DNA of 64,000 bases from Ctenosaura bakeri (GCA_948474755.1 CAOLHI010000396.1:434001-498000), one strand, 5' to 3'. Counted from the stretch's first letter, positions 38,642-52,760 are shown. Translations and numbers: made by a program. Notes: generated by a model not told the origin, from the letters alone.

Positions 38642-39577
38642 AGTTTTGGTCACAAGAGATAGCTAGAACGATGATGGGATTTGTCATGCTTCTTAGCATG
38701 CCGGCAGCTATTTCACAAATCTGAAATGTCACAGAAGGCAAGGAGTCAACAGACACACATTGGACATGGCAAAACTCCAGCTGGAGCATGAAGGCATCCT
38801 CTCTCTGTTCAAAGGAAACGGAGAACTTGATCTGAGGTATAACTGCTCGGTTTGCTATAACACATGGCCACAAGAACTCAAAATGATGGCTTGGTTAATA
38901 TTTGAGGAGTGTGTATGAAATTTCATCTGTTTTCATTCAGGCAAGATGAAAGGAGAGAAACAGAAAATGTATGGTGCTTTGCATCCTTCCACCTCATGCT
39001 CTGTATATCTTATGCTTATACATCTAAGTGTGCATGAGTGTGTCTTTTGGTTCACTCCATCCCTCTTCCACTTGAATAATTATGCTTTCTCATGCTATGT
39101 CCTAGCTCTTTTCATAACATATATTCCTTCTCCTCTTTCATGCAGCAGTGCAAAAGCCAAGTCTCCTGCAAAGTCATGACTTTGTGCTACTGATTAATCT
39201 AGGCATGGGCAATTATGGAAGGCTAGGGCGCTGCATTGGCATCAATGATTAATCCTTAGTACCTCACTGATATTTTTTAATCAAGTCCTTTGCTTGGCTC
39301 TAGTCTGGTTTTATATGGCCAGATCTCTGTATATAACCTCTAAGTTATAGCCACTAACACTATTGGTACATAGTCATGGCTCTTGGATATTCCCTATCCA
39401 AGTCCAACACTAGCTGCCATACCATACTGCCTCTCATATGCAGAAGGCAAGCTGTGCAAAGCATTGCTAACAACAATGCCTGTTCCAGTCCACAGGTTGG
39501 TACTGCTGGCTGTAACATTCAACTGCATGCAGTCCCACTACTTCCTCAGGATGAGTAATTAGTGCTATAATATATTG
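38642..39577. other. Intron, nothing recognised
   Basis: No exon or repeat I can support. Confidence 0.4.
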
Positions 39578-39715
39578 TATTCTGTTCTCTTACTTTATTT
39601 ATACACTATTTCTTCCCCAAAGCTGGCAGTCAAGGCAATTTAAAAGACAGAAATATTGGTAAAAACACACGTAGATAAAAATATACAAAAAAGTATGCTT
39701 GTGTTAATCATCTCA
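39578..39715 (-). mobile_element. L2-like LINE 3' fragment (short)
   Basis: CTTTATTTATACACTATTTCTTCCCCAAAGCTGGCAGTCAAGGCAATTTAA followed by an A-rich block; same layout as 20930 and 62071. Confidence 0.4.
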
Positions 39716-39947
39716 TCAGATCTGACTACTTTTGGTGTCAAATGTTGTTTACTATATATTAAGGTAATTTATTTATGTATGCACTACGCATTCAAAGTAA
39801 TAAAGTAAGGAACTGTCAGGAGGAGTGAGAGAATGGCATGTTGAAAGTGAGTGGTGATTGGTGGAATGTCTGAGGGGATTCAAATGAGGTTGGTGAATGA
39901 CAGTTGGAATGGCAGTTGATATAGTTAGACCAGTTAGGGTAGAATCA

Positions 39948-40765
39948 TAGAAATGTAGAGTTGGAAGAGACCCCAGGGGCCATCCAGTCCAACCCCCTGC
40001 CATGCAGGAACACCCTCAAAGCACTCCCGACAGATGGCCATCTAGCCTCTGCTTAAAAACCTCCAAGGAAGGAGACTCCACTACACTCCGAGGCAGCAGA
40101 TTCCACTGCCGGACAGCCCTGACTGTCAGGAAGTTCTTCCTGAGGTTCAGGTGGAATCTCCTTTCCTGCAGCTTGAATCCATTGTTCCTTGTCCTGGTCT
40201 CTGGAGCAGCAGAAAACAAGTCCTCTCCTTCCTCTACATGGCATCACTTCAAATATTTAAACATGGCTATCATGTCCCCTCTTAACCTTCTCTTCTGCAG
40301 ACTAAACATACCCAGCTCTCTAAGTCTATCCCCACAGGGCATGGCTTCCAGGCCCCTCACCATTTTGCTTGCCCTCTTCTGGACTTGCTCCAGCTTGACC
40401 ATGTCCTTCTTGAATTGGGGTGTCCAGAACTGGACACAGTATTCAAGATGAGGTCTAACCAAAGCAGAGAAGAGTGGTACCAGTACCTCCCTCGATCTAG
40501 ACACCATGCTCCTATTGATGCAGCCAAGAATTGCATTGGCTTTCTTGGCTGCCGCATCACACTGCTGACTCATGTTCAGCTTGTGGTCTATGAAGACTCC
40601 TAGATCCCTTTCACACATACTGTTATCCAGCCACGTGTCCCCCATCCTATATTTCTGTATTCCATTTTCTCTACCTAAGTGTAGGACCTTACACTTCTCT
40701 CTATTGAATTTCATTTTGTTCGCCTTGGCCCAGCTCTCCAATCTATCCAGGTCATTTTGAATTTA
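39948..40765 (-). mobile_element. CR1 LINE, 5'-truncated, opposite orientation
   Basis: Antisense copy of the same CR1 subfamily as 31455-33705, visibly near-identical over the shared part. It starts at the 3' octamer (AATCATAGAAATG), covers the 3'UTR and the last approximately 240 codons of ORF2, and ends abruptly at 40765, inside the sequence encoding [13 protein letters not shown]. The minus-strand frame 40741-40244 reads [17 protein letters not shown]...MFKYLK and stops at a TGA where the sister copy has GGA; the remaining tail is open at 40219-40016. It retains the [13 protein letters not shown] segment missing from the sister. Confidence 0.93.
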
Positions 40766-41815
40766 GTCAGAGAGAGGGTGGAAAAGTGAGTGAAATGAGG
40801 AGTAGAGTTAAGAAAATCAGTCAGTTAGATCTGGGAATTAATGAGTGGTGTTTAAGAGTCTGAATTAGCTAAGAGTGGAGTGGGAGAGAGAGTGGGAGCT
40901 GTGTTCTAAATGTATTAAATAATGAGTCTTTCGTTATGTTCAACTTCTGCTTATAAAGTATTGTTTTTGTATTTATATGCTGCATATTAGAAATACACTG
41001 CATATTAAAAGCTTGGATTCAGATGAGGAGTCTGTGGTGGCATAATATTCCACACTGGTAGCTTGTTTGAGAGCCCTGGAAGTAAGAATTCAGATTCACA
41101 TCAAGCTTAGAAATTGCTGAGTTAATTGTTCTGTAGCTCCTTTCTCAGTCTAAGACCATGAGCCAACTGACCTTGCTTTTCTAGACCCAATCAGAAAAGC
41201 TGGGATTGTCTGTCTGTACTAATGCCAGGAAATTCTAACAACCATGGCCTGCGTGGATCTGCCACAAGTACCATTATGCTGATCTTTTTCACCAGCCTCA
41301 CAAAATCAGGTTGTGTGTATAGATCTCCCTAAAAATAGATGGAGAGGAGAAGCTCGTAATGATTTTCCAGATGGGAAGGAGTTCATGAAATATTGGCTAG
41401 ACAAATGTTTTTGAGCAATATGCTTTTGCAGGGCCTGTTGCATGTCTTAAGAGATAGAGTCTGACATTATCTTTACTGGGAGTTTCTGTCTCCATACTTT
41501 CTTTTCTCATGCCACACTATTTGACAGAGACATTACAGAAGGCATTATTCCTATATTTGATAACTATAGTCAGTGTGTTTGTGTAGGTGTTTCTTTGAAA
41601 TAAAGTTTGGATATTGTGATGTGTTCTCAAAGTACGCATCTGTTCAAGAGATATATCTGAATAATTACTCTGGCATCACTGTCAGAATTAAAAAGATCTT
41701 CAAACTGATTTCTAGATTTGTTTGGTCTTCAATTATGCCTTGAACTTTTGATCAGGAGCATGAGACCCTGCTTGCATTTAAAAGGAAGTAGGCATGGCAA
41801 ACCTCTGGATTTTTG
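40766..41815. other. Intron, nothing recognised
   Basis: No supported feature in this 1-kb interval. Confidence 0.4.
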
Positions 41816-41930
41816 GTGTAAAGTCGAAGGCTTTCACAGCCAGAATCCATAGGTTGTTGGGGGTTTCCGGGTTGAGAAAATGCTAATAGAACACAGCCTC
41901 AAAACCCAGAAAACCCACAACAACCTCTGG
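41816..41930. repeat. Reptile dispersed-repeat fragment with a 76-bp hairpin
   Basis: GTCGAAGGCTTTCACAGCC leads into an inverted repeat: AGGTTGTTGGGGGTTTCC (41851) faces AAAACCCACAACAACCT (ending 41926). The GAAGGCTTTCACAGCC phrase recurs in reptile genomes in what I believe are Penelope-like element junctions; that class call is uncertain. Confidence 0.45.
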
Positions 41931-43363
41931 ATTATTTTTTTGCGGGGAAGGGGTAGGTCTATATTTTTCATAGATGTATCTAGCAACACTGTCACTGTCT
42001 TAGGACTAGGCCCAGATTTGGAGAGGGGGGCAAAACAGGGCATTTCCCCTGCTTTTGGTAGATGTTATTTTGTTTACATTACATTGATCATCATCAGCCT
42101 GAAGGCAAATAAAGTGAAATTGCCTCATATCTAAATTTTACCAAGAAATCATCTCTGCTAATATTCCTATAATTACCCATATTATTATTATTCTTCACCT
42201 CTAAATCTATAAAATATTTCACTCCCTTGGAGTAAATATATTATTCTCTAGAGTAGGTTATGCAGATCTGTTTCATATGTCTCCACAATGCAGGATATAA
42301 TATTTGCATTGACTTACCACATCTATCAGACAACTTCGGAAAAATGCTTATATCTGCATTCCATGGTGGTGGTTGGCACTGACAAAGAGATGTTCTCATT
42401 TTGGAATAGGATTCATATAGTTTAAACCCAATATAAAGACCACATCCCACCCTGTGGAGCCTTATTAAGGGAAAGGAGTAGCTGGCAGTAGAGGCCCCAG
42501 AAAAAAACTATTTTTTTCCAGGTTTTTTTTTTTCCTGAAGCCTTTTTGTTTTTTTCCAAAAAATTGGAAAAATTGAAAAAAGGAAGAAAACCTTCTGCAG
42601 CATGTGAAAGAATCTGGTCTATGTTTGGAAACACACTAAATCAAAAAATAAACTGACATGTGAAAAGGTAAAGAAGCTTGTTTCAATCCAGGTAACCCTT
42701 TGGTTTTTAGGAGTCCATGATAACTGATAATGATAACAAACATAACAAAGCAGAAGCAGAAGCAGATGCTGGTAACTATAGCTCAGAAAATGAGTCTGAT
42801 TAAATGCATGCTGTTAACTGAATCTTAGTCCCTCCCTCCTCCCTTGCACACACTTCCCCCCCTCAATTCTTTTCATGGGAATGGGTGCTTTATATCTATT
42901 TGATACTATGGAGAGGAAATATAAATAATTTTCTTTTTTACTAATGTTGATGGTTTCTTCTTTTTTTAAAAAAAAAACTTTTAACTGTTCCACATAAACT
43001 AACAAAACCAGAGAGGTTCTGTACAGTTCAGGAGATTGTTATTCCATTTGTTACAAATAAAAATTAAAAAAAGTAAATTCTGTTTGTAATAATTATTTGA
43101 ATACAATACACTGTCTTTTTAATATACCAATTATGATCATTTTATGCCAAATCAAATTGTACGTAGTCATATTTTATGTTTCTAAAGTAACAGAGTGACT
43201 TTCAATCCGTAAAAAGTGCTAATGTTGCATTTTTTCAATTTTTCTGAAAATTTCCATTTTTTTTCAGAAAAAAAAGGGCTGGCAAAAATGTTTTTTTCCC
43301 CATGGCTTCAAAATTTCCAGAAATTTTCCATCTCTAGGTGGCACAGCCTCATTGGCCATTTAG
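41931..43363. other. Intron with T-rich, TTTTTCCA-type degenerate repeats
   Basis: At 42505-42600 and 43225-43335 there are facing runs such as CCAAAAAATTGG, TTTTTCAATTTTTCTG and TTTCAGAAAAAAAAGG. They resemble the degenerate array at 16740-17465. No exon found. Confidence 0.4.
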
Positions 43364-43440
43364 GCCCTACACTGTTATAGTGCTATTATTCAACTTTCAA
43401 TACCCTGTGGAATTCCAGAGTTTGTAGTTTACTGAGTGTG
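43364..43440. mobile_element. Family A MITE, left half only
   Basis: CCTACACTGTTATAGTGCTA, then TTCAACTTTCAATACCCTG and GTAGTTTACTGAG. The right half is missing, so the hairpin is broken. Confidence 0.72.
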
Positions 43441-46065
43441 GACAGCCCCTAAGTCTAAGTCACATTGCTCTTTGCTTCTCTAGTGGATTGGTAAATATCA
43501 CTCCCTTCACCTTAGACTCTCGCTATCCAAACTTTTCCTCTCTTTTCTTTCAGTTCACTTTATGCGATTGAGAGATTGAGTGGATCACTGTATAAACAGT
43601 GGCTAGCCCATTATTTACTTTCAGTTCAGCTAACATTTGCTGCCATGTTTTTCCTACACCACATATAGATGGATGGATAATAATAATTAATGGTGCTGCT
43701 TTACATAAATTATTTCCTTTCTACCTGGCTTTTCCTTTTCTAAGAAGACCTCCTAGTACCCTTTGCTAAGCTTCTGCGTCCCCACAATTACCCATGCCAA
43801 CAAGTTCTGTGTGTTCAGGTTAGTTGCCACTCCTTGCAGGGCAAACTTTGTTTTTGAACATTAAAAAAATAGCATTTCTTTTACATTTCTGTATAATTTA
43901 ATAGCAACAACCAACTTGTAGATCAACTTAGACCCTATCTGTCGAGGTTATGTAGCCTAAAGCCACCTTTTGTGGCGAAGCTATACCACCACTGTGGAAT
44001 ACTTCCTGAGCTTCCTACAGATTAAAGGATGACTTTGGGGTTGCTGGGAGGAAGCTATTGCCTAAAAAAGAACAATTCAGCAAACCACATGTAGTGTACT
44101 ACTGTTAGCATGAATATGAATCAATTTGTGGCATAAGAAGTGGGACCTTGCCTTCTTTAGGGACTGAAAATGAGCAGAAGCAGCTGCACTAAGTACCCAA
44201 AATGGCTTGTGTTATTGGACTTATAAAATATTTCTGTTCTGTTTTAGCCTTGACTTTGCGACCAGAAAGAACATTAGAGTACATTTGCGTAACTGTGTTC
44301 TTTATATGAAGACCACTCTCATCACAAAATAGCTCATTATCTGAAACTTGGTTCACCTTGCAAGGTCAGAGTCTTTTCACTGGATCCAGGCAACCTTCAT
44401 CAAATGGAAGGATCACAGATGCTACATTTATGATGTGAAATAATAATTATGTAAACTGGTGGTGTGAATTTGACCTTGTCTCCATCTAGACAAGAGATCC
44501 ACATTCCCAAAATGGCAATGTGTTACCCACTGCAAAGTATATATAAAGACCACTAAGTCCCTACAACAGATGATGCAATTTCATCTTTATTTCCTTTCAT
44601 TAGAGGTAAAAGACAGTGTCAACTAAGGCATATTGGCAAATACATAAAATAAGTCTGTGACACAGCTATTTTTGACAGTTATAGGTACATCTCAAAGAAC
44701 TACTAAGTCCTTTCAATTCCATTCTTATTTTCATCATTATCACCATTCAAGAACTCTTTTTTTGACAGGGGTGGTTGTGGGTAATGGTGAGTGCATAATT
44801 ATGATTTCTCTGAAAAAAACTGCAGATTAATTAATATATATTACAAGAGATAAATTATTTTTTTGAATCAATAGTGTATTCGTTTCAGCTGGAAGGAATA
44901 GCTGCTAAATATTTGTGCCACTGCTAGAAAGCTGCATTGGGCAGAGTACTTGCCAACCTACTCTTGTCTGACTGGGTGTTTGAAAAAGATACAGTGTAGT
45001 AGCAGAGCAGGCATCATGGCCATCTGTTAGAGAAGGAACAAGTAGTCATATAGTTAGGAGCAATGTATATATTTTAGCACTGCCATGCCTGAGTAATATG
45101 CATATTTACTGATAAGTGAATTGTGTAGTCTTGTGCACAAAGGATCAGGTTTCATTGAAATCATCAGTACAGCTTACATCAGGATAAGCACATGTATGAT
45201 CTTGCTGCATAAAATTTAAGATCATTTCTCCCTAAAAGAAATATGTCTAAGCTTTTGATGTTTCACATCAGTGGGATTATGCTTCTGCACTTTTAGATTT
45301 GTTACTGAAAAAGAAATATAATTAGAAGCCCAATAGTGGCAGTGGATGATAATGATAATCTTAGAAGAATTTAAAAAAAAAAACAGAAATCTTGAAAGTG
45401 CATTGGATAAATCAGTTTAGGATTAGAGTATCTGCAGACATTGACCAATAAGCCTTATTTATTCATTCATTCCATGCCAATGCCATTTGAACTAAGGAGC
45501 CATTGGATAATTTTAATGACTTTAGGTACTGGCTGGATAAAATGCCCAGCAGAAAGGGCAGCAACTGGCAGATGCTTTGTGGGTGGCAAAAATAAAGCCA
45601 TACACAACTTCTAGCTCAGTCTGGGCAGCAAAGATAATACGCACAAGTCTGTCATGGTGGGTGGGGCCAGTTGTTCCAGTTTACAGTGACTTGGGCCACC
45701 CTCCTCCTGGAGTGTCACCACTGTGTTTCACTCCAAATCCAGAAACAATCTGGTGCAGAATCTCTCAGAACTCTAATACTCTGAATTGGCCAAAGTGGCT
45801 GGCTGGAAGGAAATCTGTGAAAAGCAAACAAAAATGTTTATTTATAAAGTGCCAAAGAATAAATTGTCCATGGAGTAAATGGCTCAAATGTGTTAAAATA
45901 ATCAATAATCTAAGTGGCATTTTAAAGAGGTTTAGCATTAAGCCAATTTGCCAATATATACTGGCAGCATAGTAGCATGGTGGGAAAAGGAAACCGTAAA
46001 AAGTTCCCTTGGGAAATCTTAGGCTTTGCCAGTTCTTTCCAGAAAGAATCTGTGATTGAGAAATA
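43441..46065. other. Intron, nothing recognised
   Basis: The 131-codon open frame at 45577-45972 shows no motif, no splice context and no match I recognise. The rest is AT-rich intron. Confidence 0.4.
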
Positions 46066-46140
46066 TTTGGCTTTCTGGATATTGTTGGACTCCAGCTGCC
46101 ATCTGATCCAGCCGGCCACCATGGTAACTGGAAAAGTCAG
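46066..46140. repeat. Short palindromic repeat, family C-like
   Basis: TTGTTGGACTCCAGCTGCC and CCAGCCGGCCACCATGG are the recognisable core of the foldback repeat also seen at 55962. Confidence 0.45.
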
Positions 46141-46148
46141 GAGCAACT

Positions 46149-46262
46149 TGGTTGTTGTATGCCTTCAGCTCATTTGCAACTTATGGCAGCTCTAAGGCAA
46201 ACCTATCACAGGGTTTTCTCGGCAAGATTTGTTCAGAGGGTGTTTGTCTTTGCCTTCCTTTG
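46149..46262 (-). mobile_element. tRNA-derived SINE, 3' part only (antisense)
   Basis: TTGTTGTATGCCTTCAGCTC, CAACTTATGGCAGCTCTAAGG and CCTATCACAGGGTTTTCTCGG match the antisense tail of the SINE at 37443. The tRNA-derived head is absent. Confidence 0.75.
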
Positions 46263-47283
<1,021 letters not shown>

Positions 47284-47380
47284 TAGGCTGATGCTGCATT
47301 AATACCTGGGTGGACTAAGATGAGACAGATCCAGTCAAACCAAACTCATCTACCCAGGTACGCAGTGTAGCATCAGCCTA
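47284..47380. repeat. 97-bp palindromic MITE-like element
   Basis: TAGGCTGATGCTGCATTAATACCTGGGTGGA at the left is matched in inverse at the right by TCTACCCAGGTA and AGCATCAGCCTA. Almost the entire element is the inverted repeat. It lies 161 bp after the splice donor. Confidence 0.75.
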
Positions 47381-50300
47381 GAAGGGTTAGGTATCTGTAC
47401 AGCATACCAGATCAGCCCCTTCATCTACAATCAGGTTATGGGTAGTAATTTTTCTATTGTGAATGACATTCATAGCAGCAAGAACAGACCAGAGATGGGC
47501 TGGCAGGATAACTAGGATATTGAAGAAGAAGAAAGAACTGAAACACAGGATAGATTTCAAATATCAAATATCTATCCAGCCTTTCCCTTACCTAACATGT
47601 CCAGCCCCAGCATCATACCACACTCTGCCTGAAATTATACCAATAGTACACCCAGTTCTTTTTCACTATCCTGGGATTCGCCCAAGCGCATGTGCAACAA
47701 AACAAACATAGAAATAAATAACAATCAGTAGTAGCTCTCAGCTTAGCTCTCATCTGAATAATACCAGTTCTTCCCTCCAGTCTCTGCCTTTCAGCCGAGG
47801 ATCCCAGAGGTGGTCTCAGCAGTCAACCCACACTCCCACTGTGAGTGGCACTGTTCTGCTAGACCCTATCTTTCACCCAAGGTCTATCCTCACTCTCCAC
47901 ATGAAGAAGGATTAATGCTCTTCTATCTCCCTGAAGTAGTGAACCAAAGGGGTGACTCTCTGCCAGGACGTCATCCCTTTGGTGTCAACCTGCACTAGCA
48001 ACCCACTGCCTATGGCTGGCACTGTTTGATGTGCCTCAATAAATCAGGAGGATGAAAGAAGGAATGAAATAGTTGGCTGTGATCAGTAGTCAGTCTTGGT
48101 CTTCCAGCAGCTAGCACAAGCCCTGATTCTGTGGGAAGCAGCCCCCTAAAGGATTAGGACCAGTAGAGGCAAAGAAGAAAAAAGTCATCTCTTCTTCCAC
48201 TCTTGCTGGTCAAACTGCAACACCCACTGTTGGTAACTTGCTTTCTAGAGATGCAAGTGGCTAGCTGTTGTTGCTAAGTTAGTCAATTTTAATTGCAGTC
48301 AGTAGAAATGTGCTTCAGCTATGACCAAGTGAAAATAAATAATTTTTTTTACTTTAGATGACTAATATGTGTTTTTACCTATGCAGACTAAAAAATTTTG
48401 AGTAGTCATCTTGATCTGGAAATTAGCTGTAGAGGATCTGACTTGTGAATGGAACTTCCGCCTGAGCTCTGCACATCCCTTAAAGATGGAAGCATCAACA
48501 CAGATTTGTTCCTTTCCAGATGTAAATAGGGAAGGCTGAGGACCTTGATCCTCATTAAAGGATTAAGTTGGCTTTATTGCAATCAGCAGGAATAGGATGA
48601 ACTATCAGTCAGCTGTAACAGAAGTTTTGCATGTAGAAGATCTCAAGTTTAGCCCCAAGAATCTTAAGGTAGAGTCTAAGTTGCTGAATAGCTGCCAGTC
48701 AGTGCAGACAAAGCTGGATTGGATGAACCAATGATTTATTCAGTGCAAGGCTGTGTTTCCAGAAAATGGCTAGTTTGTGCTTAGAACAATATTTGCTCTT
48801 TGCTTAAAGTATATCCTGATCTTCTCGTTAGATGACAACCCATGGCAGCTAGCAATATATGAACAAATAAAACCAAATTCACATTTTTCAGGAAAATGTC
48901 CATATTTTATAGAGAATGTCCAATAAAATCCTTTAAAAGTACACATACTAAGTGTATATAATTTACAGCACATCAGGCATGTTTTACAAGTGGAGGATTT
49001 CATATTTTGAATTTTCTACTGTATGGCTTGGCCCGAATACACGGGTAGTTCCATGCCATTTCCAGAAGTTCCCAAGAATATGCAGTGCTAGCATAGAAAT
49101 GCCATGAGGCTGGACCATCCATCTGAAGAGTTGCTTTCAAGGAGTGATGCAGGTGGAATACATCATCTAGCAGTTTCTATACTGATGACCATGCATTCAA
49201 ATCAGGCTCAACTTATCTCACAGTGGAAAGCCCAAATAGTAATAAGTGATCCTATGATTATGGCTCAGGTGTCAGAATGTCCAGGAAATGCAAGTACCTT
49301 TCTCAAAATGCAATTTCTTACCTGTCTGTGCCCAAAGAAATGTTTTTCACTTTTGTCAGAGTGTTGTACACTTACAAGATGCTATTTCTTCCAGTCACTG
49401 TTTGTGGCTCCCAGGTACTTAGAGCAATTCTAATCCCATTTCTTTCTTCATATAGTATACCTTGCCATCAACATATGGAGCCTTCTAGCTGAGATATTAT
49501 CCCATTCTTTTTATGTTCTTTGCTTTGAGAGTAGCTGATTGCATTTACAGAGCTTACTAACAGTGGCTGGGAAGAAAGCTGAAGCTGTAGGGCATAAGAA
49601 GTCAATATAAATTTTTAAGCTTGTAGCTGAGAACAAGGAAGCACGAGAAAAACATTTTAAATCTCTGTGACCTTTTTGCTTTTGTTCTGCTTCTCTGCTG
49701 CTTTCTTACCAACATGTAGGAGATTTCAGCGTGTACGAAAGACAATAAAACTGCTCTGTAGCTTTATATTTCCAGTAATGCAACAAAAGACACTGTCATG
49801 TGCTAGCTAAACTCCTGAGAGGTGATTTACACTGAGAAAAAGTGGATATGTTAGCCACTTTCATATTGTACTACTTCAGAATGTAGGTGGGAGAATTACA
49901 CAGCTGAACAGTCATCCCAAGCAGACAGACAAAGAAATATGGAAAACTAGCATGTGATGAGTGAGAAGGTTTTAACTTCTCTTCTGTGACATGCTTATTT
50001 TCAGTATAAGAAGTTTTTCCAGATAAGAAAGACATTCATGCTGACATTCTCAACCTCCCCCTGGCAGTGATATTTTAAGTATGCTCTTGAGAAGCTGGGT
50101 CCCTGTCCATTTGCAGAGGGTGTACACCATATGTACATCACGGAGTCTTTCATGCTAGAGATTTTCTGAATACAGTTCTATATAGATGGTACAGTTGTCT
50201 TTATCTATATTTACTGGATGTGTTAGTACTTCTTGTTTCTTGCAACTTCTAGCATGAAATATCATACTCACTCCCCCCCCCCAAAAAAAAAGAACCTGAG

Positions 50301-51741
50301 GGAGAAAACCTGCATAGTACTTGACAGGACCAGGGAGGAAAGGTAGCATGTTTCTCCTGTTCCACACTTTTTTCTTTTAACTTTTCTGTAGCCAATGTTG
50401 TTCCTGTAAACTCTCCCTGCCTGGTGGGAGGGGTACAGGGGGCTAGGGAGGGACATGCATTGTTCTCTTCCTAGTCCAGGGATCTATCAGTACAGGTGAA
50501 ATGATCTACAAGCAACCAAATGCCTCCTTTTGAAATTACAAGGTACCTTAAGACTCCCTCATATTTTGTCCTATTCCAATTGTGTGTTATGAGGAAAGGA
50601 GAAATTGGGTGAAGGGAGGATTTCTCTGGAGTGCAAGATTACATGGATTTGTAGGCATATTACTCTGAAGGTCTTGAAAGTTTTTCTTTTTTCCCATCCT
50701 TTTCAGGGATTCTGAAGATACTGCACAAGCTGCCATGTTGAGCAAAATTGTGTATGTGTCAATGCATGATAAACTAACAGCTCTGATGCTCAATACATTT
50801 GGTCCATGGAATTCTACTGTGATGGTATCACCCATTTCCATCAAGTCTCGCAGTGATCATTTTGGCATGTCAACAAGAAAGCAAAAATATGAAATTGCTA
50901 GTGCCAAACGTAATGAACCTCAGTGATTACTGGAATACTGGATTATTAAAAATAAAGTCCAGCAGTAATATTTGAACTGTGGTATAAGCAACTACTCTGA
51001 ATGATGGAGGGAGAGGTTCCTTCAAGTCTAGGAATTCATTTGAAGGTCATACATGTATGAACAGTCAAGCATAAGAGAGCCAATCTTCTTACAAGAATTT
51101 ATTTTTGCAAGAAAAGAGAAAGAAAGAACCAGAGAGATTTGGGATTATAGTAGTTGCCTAATGCATTGGAAAAATTGCACAAGAACAGTTCTTTTGTGCA
51201 GAATAATTTTCCAGCCATTCTTTGAAGTCTTTCAGCCATGGTGTTATCTGTACAGGGGGCTAGTTGCCCTACAAAGGGGAATCTTTGAGGTTAGCAAGGG
51301 TAGGAAAGGTGCCTTCCTGAGGCCACATGCAACACCCAAGGATGTTTTGTGGCCCCCAACCCACCCCTAAGACTTCACCAAACCACCTTTTCTTTTTCTA
51401 GCAAAAAGAAAAGTGCATTACCTCTTCAGGAAGCTTCTCTTTCACTGTATGACATCTAAAAATACAATCTCATATTTAAAAAATATATAATCTAGCCTTT
51501 TCCCTTTTTTCTTTTTTTTAGTTTTTTAGCATTGCCAGTAGTCTGCATGGCTTCTAGAAGGTCCCAGGGCAGAAGTGTGGCCCCTGGACCTACTGACAGT
51601 GATCGTGACATTGACAGTGTAGCTTAGCATTTTAATCAAGAGAACAAATATTTCAAGATAACAGGTAATTCTTTTTTAAAACCCTAACTGGACTTAACAG
51701 GTTCAGCTTGAAAGAACTTATTGACTCCTTCAGCTAACCTA
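47381..51741. other. Last NKAIN2 intron, unassigned part
   Basis: No exon with acceptable borders recognised. Poly-C/poly-A junction at 50274-50291. The open frames here are short and without motifs. Confidence 0.45.
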
Positions 51742-52198
51742 GGCCTTTTCTGCACTGAGCGAGGGAATCGCCCCGTACTGGTACTCACCGGACCTGTGTG
51801 CTCCATGCGAGGGTCCAGGCTGGTTTGGAGCAGTCCATGGCCGCCGCTCCACACTGCTCCGGGGATGAAAATGGCAGCTTCCAGTTGGTCGAGGCTCTCC
51901 ACCAACCAGTGAAGCTCGCCAGCCTAAAGCCCGCCCCCGGCAGATCTGCAGGCTTGCACTGGTGTGAGCCTGAAAATCTGCACCGGAGCACAGTCACGGA
52001 GTGGCGCGCCCCATGCTTTTGAAAGACCTGTTTTAAGTGGTCTTTCAAAAGCACGCTGAACAACCACTTTGGGTTGTTCCAGAGCTGGCTGAGGTCCAGA
52101 ACTACACAAAGTAGTCCGGACCCAGTCCGCTCCCAGGTGTAGACGTCCTTTCTGGAGGATGCTCTGCACTGTTTTAAAAACCCAATGCGGAAGAGGCC
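51742..52198. mobile_element. GC-rich terminal-inverted-repeat element, family B, copy 2
   Basis: Begins GGCCTTTTCTGCACTGAGCG and ends AATGCGGAAGAGGCC, an inverted pair. The 457-bp interior aligns with 18399-18917 through GAGGGAATCGC, AAGCTCGCCA, GGTGTGAGCCTG and AATCTGCACC. No clear target duplication (CTA left, ATT right). Frames of about 90-100 codons here do not correspond to those of copy 1. Confidence 0.8.
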
Positions 52199-52760
52199 AT
52201 TGAATTGTTTTAGAAATGTGCATCTTCTAAGGCCCTATACAGATGCTAATTATCTCTATATAATAAATTGTACAAGGAGAGGGAGAATGCTAGCCCTCCG
52301 TCCTTTCCTTCACCCTGTGCATGGAGGCTGATTTCTGGAGGGGATAATTTCCTCCATCTGTAGAAGTTCTCCACAATTTCAAATCTCAATTTTCCATGTT
52401 TGATACTGCATGGAGACCCTCCACTGATAGAGGAAGCTCTTACCACATAGAATGGGCAATGGAAGCAGTGCTGGAGGGGATGGAACTACCACACTCATGT
52501 GCATTTATTATACAGAGGACTATAATACTTGAAAGAGCCCTAAGCCTGATTATAAATGTCTGAATAGAGCTTAACTCTGATTATAAATGTGCTTTCAAAG
52601 CTGCTATGCATTTCTTTAAGTCTATGTTCTAATGTAATGTTGCACTGCTTATAGAAAGATTTTGGAAAAGTGTATTTAAGCAAAGTCCAATGGTAAGAAA
52701 TAGACTTGTGAGGTATCTTTTTCTCTTTTTTATCTCCCTTTCTCTCTCTCTCTTTTTCAG
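52199..52760. other. End of last NKAIN2 intron with (CT)n acceptor tract
   Basis: The intron closes with an unusually long pyrimidine run (TTTCTC...CTCTCTCTCTCTTTTTCAG, about 52718-52760), a strong acceptor that is also a potentially variable microsatellite. Confidence 0.7.

Noticed and set aside
45577..45972. 131-codon plus-strand frame in the NKAIN2 intron
   Set aside because: No recognisable motif, no acceptor/donor in frame and no codon bias visible; left as unassigned.
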